Shown here piece by piece: positions 1 to 8,921 of a stretch of DNA of 64,000 nt (the stretch's first letter is position 1; the number at the start of each line of letters is the position of its first letter). Location of the stretch: positions 10,351,420 to 10,415,419 of the forward strand of contig CM020620.1 in assembly GCA_009829735.1 (NCBI GenBank), written 5' to 3'. The notes beneath the pieces were generated by a model, which worked only from the letters and a program-made list of their open reading frames with translations, was not told the DNA's origin and made no database searches. The translations under genes and the position numbers were made by a program. Source of the stretch: Pyropia yezoensis. Lineage: Eukaryota > Rhodophyta > Bangiophyceae > Bangiales > Bangiaceae.

Positions 1-59
1 GAAGGGTCGGGGGCAAGCGCCGCCGCGGCGGCAGTCCCCCCCCGGCCGCCGGCCGGGCG

Positions 60-310
60 TGACCTGGTGGCGGCCGCCGTGGGAGGGGCGGGTGGGGGGG
101 TGGGGGGGGGTTGGCGGGGGGGCGGCGCAAGCGGCGGACGGGGGGGGCGGGGGGGGGTTGGGGGGGGGGCGGGGGGGGGGGGCGGGGGGGGGGTTGGGGG
201 GGGGGCGGGGGGGGGGCGGGGGGGGGTTGGGGGGGGAGCGGGGGGGGGGTTGGGGGGGGAGCGGGGGGGGGGTTGGGGGGGGGTCGGTGGGGGGGGTGGG
301 GGAACTGTGC
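60..310. repeat. G-rich low-complexity tract
   Basis: Almost pure G on the plus strand, broken by short TT, GC and AGC interruptions at roughly 15 to 30 base spacing. It could form G-quadruplexes. All open frames here (poly-Gly, poly-Arg/Gly) are products of base composition and I do not call a gene. Confidence 0.7.
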
Positions 311-1280
311 GTTGGGCACACCCCGCCCCCCCCCCCGACCCTAGTAGCCCACGCGGTTACCGCCCCCCCCCCCGCTCCCCACCGCCACCGGCTGCCACCG
401 CCGCGCGACAGGGGCGGACGGCGGCACCGGCAGTGGCCGGGAGGGGGAGCGGGCGGTCGGTGGTGGGGTGGCCGTCGACGAGAGAGGTAGACGGAGCCGG
501 GGGGGGGGGTGGGGGTGGGGGGTGGGGGTGGGGGTGGGGGGGGGATGGCGCCGCCGCCGCCACCGCCTCCTCCTCTTTTTGCGAGCCGCGCGTGCCCCCC
601 TCCCCCCCCCCCCCCCCTTGCACCCTCCCCTGCGCTCCCCCCCCCCCCTCCCCCCCCACCCCTGTCCCCCCCCCCACCGCGCCTTTTGCGCCGGCGCCAT
701 GGCTCCCATGCACACGGCCCGCCGCCCGCGGGCGCCACGGGGGGCGCGTGCGTGCGTGCCGACGCAACGCGGCCGTGGCTCGTTCTCCCTCCCTCCCGCC
801 CCCCCCCCCCCCTCCCCCCCCCTGCCCCCCCTGTGCCTGCCGTCCCCTGCCGCCCCCTTGCTGCCGACCGCCCGTGGCGCCTGGGGCTTGCGGCCTGCCG
901 CCACCTCCGCCACCCCCGCCACCTCCGCCGCCGCCGCCGTCGTCGTCGTCGCCGCTGCTGTCGTCGTCGTCGCCGCCGTCGCCGCTGCTGCTGCCGCTGC
1001 TGCTGGCGTGACGGTCCCCATCCGGCAGGGCGGCGGTGGCGCCCCGTCGCTCCTCTGTTTTCCGTTGCGCGCCCCCTTCCCCCCCCCCCGCCCCCCCCCC
1101 CCCGCTGCCGCCGACGGTGTCGCCCCCCCCCCCCGCCCCCGCCCCCCCCCCCCCGCCCCCGACTTTTTTGTGTGCGCCTGTGCGCCCCCGTCTTCCCAGA
1201 CTCCCGCCCCCGCGGTTGTGGCGGGGCGGGGGGCGCCCCGGGCGGGGCGCGTCTTTCCAGTGGGGCCGGCTCGGCTGCGC
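311..1280. other. GC-rich spacer without a recognisable gene
   Basis: C-runs, (GTC/GCC)n microsatellite around 900-1005 and CT-rich blocks. Long frames are open on both strands only because stop codons are rare in GC-only DNA. No domain, start context or intron border was recognised. Confidence 0.5.
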
Positions 1281-1532
1281 TGCGCTGCGCTCTGCGCTGC
1301 GCTCTGGGCTGCGCTGCGCTGCGCTCTGGGCTGCGCTGCGCTGCGCTCTGGGCTGCGCTGCGCTGCGCTCTGGGCTGCGCTGCGCTGCGCTCTGGGCTGC
1401 GCTGCGCTGCGCTCTGGGCTGCGCTGCGTTGCGCTCTGGGCTGCGCTGCGCTGCGCTCTGGGCTGCGCTGCGCTGCGCTCTGGGCTGCGCTGCGCTGCGC
1501 TCTGGGCTGCGCTGCGCTGCGCGCTGGGCTGG
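1281..1532. repeat. 22-bp tandem satellite, about 11 copies
   Basis: The unit consists of three GCGCT steps followed by CTGGGCT (22 bases). The CTCTGGGCT marker recurs every 22 bases from 1302 to 1500 and a variant ends the array near 1532; only one substitution was noticed inside. Since 22 is not a multiple of three, all three frames stay open as one 22-residue cycle, which is why long ORFs cross it; it is not evidence of coding. Confidence 0.9.
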
Positions 1533-1624
1533 GGCGGTACGGACCCGTCCGCGGTCTTGCCAGGTCCGTGGCCCGTTGCCAGTGGCCCCCCCGCCCGGCC
1601 ACCCGCCGCGGGGGGGCCCTCCCG

Positions 1625-1737
1625 TGGCGGCGGCGGCGGCGGCGGCGGTGGCGGTGGCGGTGGCGGTGGCGGTGGCGGTGGGGGCGGCGGTGGTGGTGGC
1701 GGTGGTGGTGGTGGTGGTGGTGGTGGCCGTGGCGGCC
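1625..1737. repeat. (GGC/GGT)n trinucleotide microsatellite
   Basis: Mixed GGC and GGT repeats over about 110 bases, followed directly by a T-run at 1742-1760. Confidence 0.9.
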
Positions 1738-1965
1738 GCCCCTTTTTTTTTTTTTTTTTTTCCCACCCGCACCTCCCAACCCCCCGCGCGAAAGGGATGG
1801 GGGGGGAAGCCGGTTGGGGTCTGGACGGTGCGCCGGCGGGGGGGGGGGGGGGGTTCTTGCTTGGTAGGGGGGGAAGGGCGGGTGGCGCTCCCTTTTTTTT
1901 TTTGCCCCACTTTGTGGGGCGGCGGGGGGCCGGGAATGGGGGGGGGGGGGGACGGCCGGCCGCCA

Positions 1966-2027
1966 CCGCCCGCCCGCCCGCCCGCCCGCCCGCCCGCCCG
2001 CCCGCCCGCCCGCCCGCCCGCCCGCCC
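1966..2027. repeat. (CGCC)n tetranucleotide microsatellite
   Basis: About 15 uninterrupted copies of a CGCC-type tetranucleotide. Confidence 0.9.
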
Positions 2028-2333
2028 CGGGAGTGCCCGCGCGGATGGCGGGGGTTGCCTTGCGTTGGCGGCTGCGTGCCACCCCGCGCGGCGGGGGATG
2101 GTCTTTTTTTTTTTTTTTGCTCTTTCTGTGTGCGTGGGTGGGTGGCGCGCGGCGGCCGACGGGGGGCTCGCCCCTTGCCCCCCCCCCCCCCCCCTCCCCC
2201 CCCGCCCATCCCTTTCCCCTGCGCTTCCCGTCTGGCAAGCGGCCGCCGCCCCACTGGCAGTGCCGAGCCCGTCCACTCTCCCCCCATCCCCCCCCCCCCC
2301 CCCCCCCCCCCCCCCCGCTCTGTGTCCCTCTTG

Positions 2334-4683
2334 TCATCCAATCCCCCCTTCACCCCCCCCCCCCGCCACCCCCCGCTCCTCTATCAGCGCGGCCGTGGCG
2401 CGGGCCCACTGGGCAATGGCCGCGGCCTCGACGCGGCCCAGCGGCAGCGGCACCAGGCACAGGCTGTTGACAACGTGCAGCAGGTCCAGCCGCCGCCCGA
2501 CGCACCCCCCACAGTCGGCGCAGCAGAGGCTCCCGTCACCCGCCACCACCACCGTGCCGGGGAGGGGGCGGCGAAAGGCGGGCCACCCGCCCTCGTGCTC
2601 CCGCCGCCGGCGGGCGTCGTAGAGCGGCAGCCCGCAGCCCCCACACGCCCACACCCCCGCCGCCGCGCCGCCGCCGCCGCCCCCGACGCTGCCGCCACCG
2701 CCGCCGCCACCGCCGCCGCCGCCGCCACCCCGCGCTGGTGGGTGGTGGTGGGTGGGTGGGGAGGGGAGGGGCGGGTGGGTGTGCGAGTGGGGGGGCTGCA
2801 AGCCCCCGAGGCGCAGCAGCTTGTACGCGTTGGGCGGCAGCCGCGCCCGCCACACCGCGTCGGGGAGGTCCAGGGGGGGGCGGGGGTGCGCCAGCCGGTC
2901 CAGGCACCCGCCGTCGCCGACGCTCCACGCCGGCCACCCGGGGGGGGTGGCGGCATGCAGGGGGTAGTAGCCGGGGGGGGGGAAGGCCGCGCCGGCCGCC
3001 GTTGGGGGGAGGGCGCTCCCCGCCCCCACCGCTGCGGGGGCGGCGGGGGGGCCACCGCCGCCACCGCCACGGTCGGCAGCCGCCCCGGTGGGGGAGAGGG
3101 CGTTGCCCGCCCCCGCCGGCACGCCCGCGCCCCCGCCCCCCCCCGCGGCGGCGGCGGCGGCGGCAGACGCAAAGGCCATGGGCGGGCCCGGCCGGGCGGC
3201 CACCCGCGCCGTCCCCCGCCCCGACACCTTGCGCAGCAGCGCGCCGACGCGGCCGCCGCTGGGCGTCCGCCGTGGCACCCCGCCGCCGCCGTCCGGGTCA
3301 CCATCGACGGAGCCGTCAGAGGCGGCCGCCTCAGAGGAGGAGGCGGGCCGCCCGCCCGAGCGGAGGGAGACGAGGCGGGTGAGCCAGCCGCCGCCACTGC
3401 CAATGGGCTTGGCGTCGGGGCCCGCCGCGGGGGGGGGGGGGGGGGGCCGCCCCCCCCCCCCCGTGGGACGGGGGCCGCGGGGGGGGGGGCGGGGGGGGGG
3501 GGGGGGGGGGGGGCGGGGGGGGGGGAACGGGGGCAATGCCCCCGCCGCCGCCGCCGCCGCCGCTGCCGCGGCGACGGCATCGTCAGCGGTCGACGCGGCG
3601 GTGGTGGGGGTGGTGGTGGCCGTCGACGCGGCAGTGGTGGTGGTGGCGGTCGACGCGCTGGTGGAGGTGACGGACGGGGCGGGGGCGCCCGCGGCGGGCG
3701 CAGCCGCACGGGGGGTGGACGCGCCGATGCTGCCGGCGTCGCCCGTGCCCGCCGACGACGCCGTGCCCGCCGACGGCGCCGTGCCGGCAGATGACGCCGT
3801 GGTGGTGGGCACCGACCGCGCGGTGCTGGCAGACGACGCGGCACTGGCCGTGCGGCTGGTACCGGCAGCGGAGGCGGTGCCGCCAGACGGGGCGCCGCCG
3901 CTCCCGGCGGCGGCGCTGGCAGCAGACGAGGCCGTGCGGTCAGACGACGCGGGGCGGACCGACGACGCGGTGCGGACCGACGACGCGGTGCGGACCGACG
4001 AAGCGGTGCGGACCGACGACGCGGTGGGGGCCAACGACGCGGCGCCGGCGGTCGAGGCGCCCCCGACCGACGACGCGGTGCCAATCGACGAGGCGGTACT
4101 GCTCATCGTGCTGGTGCCCGACGCAAAGGCCGTGCCGGCAGACCAGGCGACGCTGCTCCCGCCGCCGCCGTCCCCACCGCCGCCGCCGCCACTGACGACC
4201 GACGCGGAGCCGCCCGACGGGGCAGAGGCGCCCTCCCCCGACGCACCGCTGGGCGCGGAAACGGTGCTCGACGCCGACGCGCTGCTGGGCGCCCCCGACG
4301 GGTGGGGCGTGCCGCGGGCGGGGGGGGTGGCCGCGTCGGCCGCCGACCCCGCCGTCGACGGGGGGGACGGCGACCCCGGCGGCGGCGGAGGGGGGGCGGC
4401 GGCGGGGGCCACGACGGTTCCCGCGCCGCCGCCGCCGACCGCGGGAGGGGGGGCGCTGCGGGGCGCGTCCATGGCGGCAGCCGCCGCGCGCAGGTCTGCG
4501 CCGCCGTCGTTCGAGGCCGCCGCCGCCGCCGCCGCCGTCGCCGCCGCCGCCGCCGCCGCGTCCATCGCAGCCTCTCCGGCGCTGCTGCTGTTGCTGCTGC
4601 GGCTGCTGCCGCTGCCGCCGCCGCCGCTGACGCTAGCCCCCATTACCGGGCGCGTTCGCCTTGCCGCGGGTGGGGCCACGGCA

Positions 4684-4718
<35 letters not shown>

Positions 4719-5953
4719 CGCGGCGGCGGTGCTGTCCAGGCGTGCCACCTCGGCGGGCACCACCACCATGGATGGGCGCCGCGGCGCCGCCGCGGCCGTC
4801 GCGTTGCGGGCGCCCCCTGCAGCAGCAGCCGCGGGGGTTGCGGGAGCAGCGGCAGCGGCGGCGGCGGTGGCGGCGCGGGACCCGTCGGCGGCCGCAGCAA
4901 ACCCGTCGTCGTCGTCGCCATCGGCGGCGGCGGCGGCTGCGGCGGCGGCGGCGGTGGCGGCGGCAGCGGGTGGCCCGCCGCCGCAGGCGGCGCGGCTGTC
5001 GAGGCGCGCCACCTCGGCGGGCACCACCACAGCGAGTGGGCCACCCACCGGCGGGGGCGCCGCCGCCGCCCCAGCTGGCACATCGCCGCTGGCACCCCTG
5101 GCGACGGCATCCGCAGCGGCCGCCGTGACGGTGGTGACGGTGGCGGTGGTGGTGGCAGCAGCGGCCATGGGAGATTCCGGGGCGGCGGGGACGGCGGGGG
5201 GCCCGTCGGCGGCGGCGGCGACGACACTGTCCAGCCGCGCCACCTCGGCTGAAACCACCACCGTGGACGTAACTTCTGGCGGGTGCACCGCCGCCGCCGC
5301 AGCCGCCGCCGTCAACTCATCGGTGTCCTCGGTAGCAGCAGCAGCAATAGTATCAGTAGCAACAGCAGCACCACCACCACCACCATCGCCACCATAACTA
5401 CCACCACCGGCGTCAACGGTGGCGGCAAAAACGGCGGGTGGACCTTTAGTGGCGGCGGCGGCGGTGAGACTGTTTAGGCGCGCCACCTCTGCCGGCACCG
5501 CCCCTGCGGGTGCACCCATTGAGGCCGTTGCCGCCAGTCGGCCACCGACGCTGCCCGCCTCGCCGTTGACCAGGGCGGCGGCGGCGGCGTCCGCCACCCC
5601 CGCCGCCGCCGCCGCCTCGCCGTCGCCGTCGCTGTCGCCGCCACCGCCACCACCGCCGCCACCGCCAGCGGCGGCCCACCCGCCGGCGGCGGTCAACGCC
5701 ACGAGCCCCGCCAGCGCGGGCCACGGCCGCCCGTGGAGCAGCACCCACCCGCCGCCGCCGCCGCCAGCCCCCCCCCCCCCCCCCGGCCGCCACCGCCTGC
5801 GGCGGCGGCGGGTGTGGCCACCGCCGCCGCCGCCGCACCCCCCACCACCCGCAGGGTGCCGGCCGGCTGGGGCGTCCACGCCGACCGCGTGGCGGCCGCG
5901 TCGCCGCCCGCCCCCCCCGCCGCGCCCCGCAGGGAGCTCCGCGCGCGCCACAT
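2334..5953 (-). CDS. Large low-complexity protein with C-terminal MsrB-like (methionine sulfoxide reductase B fold) domain
   Basis: The C-terminal ~150 residues (about 2,900 down to 2,400) follow the MsrB plan: a Trp/Leu helix (VWRARLPPNAYKLLR), a first zinc pair in CGGCGLPLYD, the GWPAF signature, a second pair in CADC, and a final strand LHVVNSLCL. Two functional sites differ from the family: the catalytic RYCIN position reads LHVVN (Cys to Val) and the HLGHVF motif is missing, so reductase activity is doubtful. About 1,000 residues of Ala/Gly/Ser-rich sequence precede it, including four VPAEVARLDS-type repeats. I place the start at ATG 5953 (context GCCGCCATGT); that frame must shift within the C-run near 5768-5782 to join the frame encoding a hydrophobic stretch (ALAGLVALTAAGGW) and everything downstream. 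The next in-frame ATG is 5519. Domain call fairly sure, N-terminus uncertain. Confidence 0.6.
3955..4035 (-). repeat. 18-bp in-frame tandem repeat (VRTASS)
   Basis: Consecutive 18-base units encode about five V-R-T-A-S-S hexapeptides on the minus strand inside the MsrB-like gene. The length keeps the frame, unlike the satellite at 1281. Confidence 0.7.
4729..5509 (-). repeat. Four spaced VPAEVARLDS peptide repeats
   Basis: The peptide V-x-AEVARL(D/N)S is encoded four times, near 4729-4770, 4994-5035, 5225-5266 and 5468-5509, spaced by 230 to 265 bases of poly-Ala/Gly linker. Conservation of the short motif amid divergent linker suggests selection on the peptide. Confidence 0.75.
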
Positions 5954-6291
5954 GGCGGCGGCGTCGGCCACGGCGGTGGGTGAGGCGCCCTCCCCGGCGG
6001 GCGCGCAGCCGCCGCCCCCCTCCCAGACGCCGCCGGGGCAGAGGGGGGCGTGCGCCGCGCCGTCGCCGGCGGCCGCCGCCGCGCCGTCTGGGGGCGCGGC
6101 CACCGTGGAGGCCGCCGCGGCGCCACCCGGCGGTGCCGGCTCCCCGTCGGCGGGGGGGACAATGACGGCGGGGAGGGCGTCGACGGCAGGGGCGGCGGCG
6201 GGCGCGGCGGGGGCGGCGGCGGGACTGGCGGTGGGGGCGGGCGCACGCGCCAGCGGCGCTGGCGCCCTCGCCGGCACCGCTGCTGCCGCGA

Positions 6292-7545
6292 CTACGAGCC
6301 CCGCACCCCCAACGCCGCCACCACCGCCGCCTCCGCCGCCGCCGCCGTTGCCGCCGCGCCGTCCCACCTCACAGCCCACCACCGCGCATGCCTCCAAACC
6401 CCCCCCCCCCGACAGACGCAGGCCACGCCGGGCCCTCCCCCCAGCGGGGAGCCTCCCCGCCGGCGCACCCCCCCCCGCAGCCGCACCGGCGGGGAGCCCC
6501 CCGCCGGCGGCGACCGCGGCAGCGTCGACCAGCCGCCAACAGCCACCAGCGGCGCGCCGCCGCCGCCGCCGCCGCCGCTGCCGCAGCCGCCGCTGCCAAC
6601 GGCGCCACCAACGGCACCCGCACCGCCACCGCCGTCCCGCCGCCGCCGCCACGCGGCGCGTCGCACGGCGGGGCTGTCATGGTATGCGGCAGCGGCGGCG
6701 GCGGCGGCGGCAGTGGCAGCAGCGGTGGCAGGGACGGAGGCTGCGCGGGAGGGCGCGTCGCGGGCGGCCCCAGTGGCGGCGGCGGCGACGGTGGCAGTGC
6801 CGGGGAAGGGGGTGGGGGTGGGGGTGGGGGTGGGGGGGGTGGTGGTCGTTGGAGACGAGATGGACGTGGCCGTCCCCGTGGCGGCGGCTGCCGCGTCGGC
6901 CATGGCCGACGCCGCCGTGCGGGGCGCCGCCGCCGCCGCCGCAAGGACGCCACCGCCGCCGCCGCCACCGCTGTCGCTGCCGCCGCCACCACCGCCGTCA
7001 CCGTCCATGCCACCGTCGCCGTGCGCTGCCACGAGTGGTGGCCACACCGCCGCCGCCACAACGGTCGGGGGCACCGCCGCCATGGGCGTGCCGCCGCCGC
7101 CTCTGCCGGCACGAACGTTGGCGGCGGCAGCGGTGGTGGTGGTGGTGGACGGCGCGGCCGCGGCAACAGCCGTACCGACCGCAGCGGCAGCGGGAGGCAG
7201 CTCCGCGCTCCCCGCGACCGCCGCGACCGCGACCGCAGCGGCGGCACGGGCGGGGGCACCGCCGACCGAGGCGGCCGCCCCCACCGCCGCCGCGGCCGCC
7301 GTCGTCGCTGCCGCTGCTGTCGACACCACGGCCGACGGCGGCGGCGGCGGGTACAGTGGCGGCGGCGGCGGGGACACCCCCCCCGGCGGCTCCGCCTCTG
7401 CGCGCCGCCGCCGCCGCCGCCGCCGCCGGTGGGGTGGCTGCCACAGCAGCTGGCCCGTTGCGTCCGAGACGCGCGCTGCGGCGGTGGAGGCGGCGGCGGG
7501 GGCGGGGGCGGGCGGGTGTGAGGGGGGGGGAGGGGGGGTGGCCAT
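6292..7545 (-). CDS. Ala/Gly/Thr-rich hypothetical protein
   Basis: An ATG at 7545 opens a 417-codon minus frame that starts MATPPPPPSHPP and is rich in Ala, Gly and Thr with few hydrophobic or charged residues. No domain was recognised. It could be an independent gene, the 5' part of the downstream MsrB-like gene after run-length correction, or a chance frame. The support is only a true ATG, length and composition like the neighbouring genes. Confidence 0.25.
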   Translation of the reverse strand: MATPPPPPSHPPAPAPAAASTAAARVSDATGQLLWQPPHRRRRRRRRRAEAEPPGGVSPPPPPLYPPPPPSAVVSTAAAATTAAAAAVGAAASVGGAPARAAAAVAVAAVAGSAELPPAAAAVGTAVAAAAPSTTTTTAAAANVRAGRGGGGTPMAAVPPTVVAAAVWPPLVAAHGDGGMDGDGGGGGGSDSGGGGGGGVLAAAAAAPRTAASAMADAAAAATGTATSISSPTTTTPPTPTPTPTPFPGTATVAAAATGAARDAPSRAASVPATAAATAAAAAAAAAYHDSPAVRRAAWRRRRDGGGGAGAVGGAVGSGGCGSGGGGGGGAPLVAVGGWSTLPRSPPAGGSPPVRLRGGVRRRGGSPLGGGPGVACVCRGGGVWRHARWWAVRWDGAAATAAAAEAAVVAALGVRGS

Positions 7546-8921
7546 CCCACCCCCGCCGCCTCCGCCGCCGCCGCCGCCGTGGGGCTGTCGCCGCCCGACG
7601 GGCGTGCCCCGTTTGCGTGGCAGCGGCCGCGGCGGCGGCGGCGGCGGCGGCGTGACAGGCTAGAGGCTGGGCCGCAAGGAGGAAGCGACGGGGGGGGGAG
7701 GGAGAGGAGAGTGGTCAGTGGTCGGAAGCGGGGGAGTGGCTGGAGGGGGGGCGACAGCACTCGTCGCCCGTGTGGAAGCGGCGGAGCGGGACACACCCCC
7801 GGCGACTGCCTTGTGGATACTCCTGCAGGCGGGATGGGGGGGGGGGGGTCATCATGAGAGAGAGGGGTGGGGGCGGTGGACGGCAGGATGGCAAGCCATT
7901 GCGGCAACGGCAAGCAGCAGAGGTGGGGGTGGGGGAGCCTGCACGGCCGAGGGGGGGGCTTCAAGAGTGACCCGACGATGGGCGACGGGCAGGGGGCGGA
8001 GGTAGGGCGGTGGTGTGTGGAGTGGTGGGTACTCGCGCTGTAGAGGGCGCAGGGGGGTGGGAGGCGGGACGGGGTTGGGAAGCGCCTTGCGTCGGAGCGC
8101 TCACCGCGATCCATGAGCGGTCGGCCAGGCTCGCCACGGTGGGAGTGAAGCGGGGAACGGGGGATGCGTGGGCAGGCCCACAAGCATTGAAATTTGATAG
8201 GGGCACCAGTCGATTCGTATCTCGAGTCTCATGCCACGAAACAAGTGGTGTGTGGCAGCAGCCCTCGGAACAGTCCTCTGTCCTTGAAGATGTAATTACC
8301 TCTGCACTATTACAGTGTATTGTGTGTGCGAACGTCACGTGGCTGCGGCGGCCGGCCCACAACCGCTCGATCCGGCCGTGTGCACCCAGCTGCTGCAGTC
8401 GCGGGATCCATCCGCCCACACCGCCCAGATGATGGAGGTTGTGGGGCACCCCCCTCCCGAGAGCCCCCCTGGGGGGGGAGGGTGCCGCACGCGCCACCCG
8501 GTCACCGTGGGGGGTTGCTGGAAGCCGCCCCACGGCCTTGTACGGGGCCTCCCTTGCGCTGGTGCAGGGTGCCCGCGTCGTGTGGCCCGCGGCGCCAGCA
8601 GGCCGCCCCCCCTCTGCCCCCTCCCCCTGCTGCGCATGACGCACACCTGTCATCTTTTTTTCCCTCCCCTCTCCGCTCAGCCGTCTTGCCCGCGTCGCGT
8701 TGCGCTTTTCTCCCACGCTCTAGCATCTGCGCTTTCTGTGTCACGCTCTGGCCTGCGCTTTCCTCTCTCCCCCCACCTCCTCCCTCGCGGCTTTGGACGT
8801 GTCAGCTGGGGACGGCTGCTCCACCCGCCCGCCGTCGACCGCGGGCCGGCTGGCGCCCCCGTCGCGGCCCGGCGTTCCCCCCCCCCGCCCTCCTTCTGGG
8901 CTTTTCCGGGGGGCCCCCGCC
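7546..8921. other. Intergenic spacer upstream of the WD40 gene
   Basis: G-rich to 8,160, then a more balanced 8,170-8,340 stretch, then C-rich leader sequence up to the ATG at 8922. It presumably contains the WD40 gene promoter and 5' UTR. No gene recognised. Confidence 0.4.

Noticed and set aside
60..310. Telomere-like G-rich end
   Set aside because: Interruptions are irregular and no short telomeric unit is repeated; it is a G-rich microsatellite.
1281..1532. CRISPR-like repeats
   Set aside because: No spacers; head-to-tail satellite in a eukaryotic sequence.
3088..5397. Plus-strand ORF of 769 codons
   Set aside because: Antisense to the MsrB-like gene; monotonous Ala/Asp/Val content.
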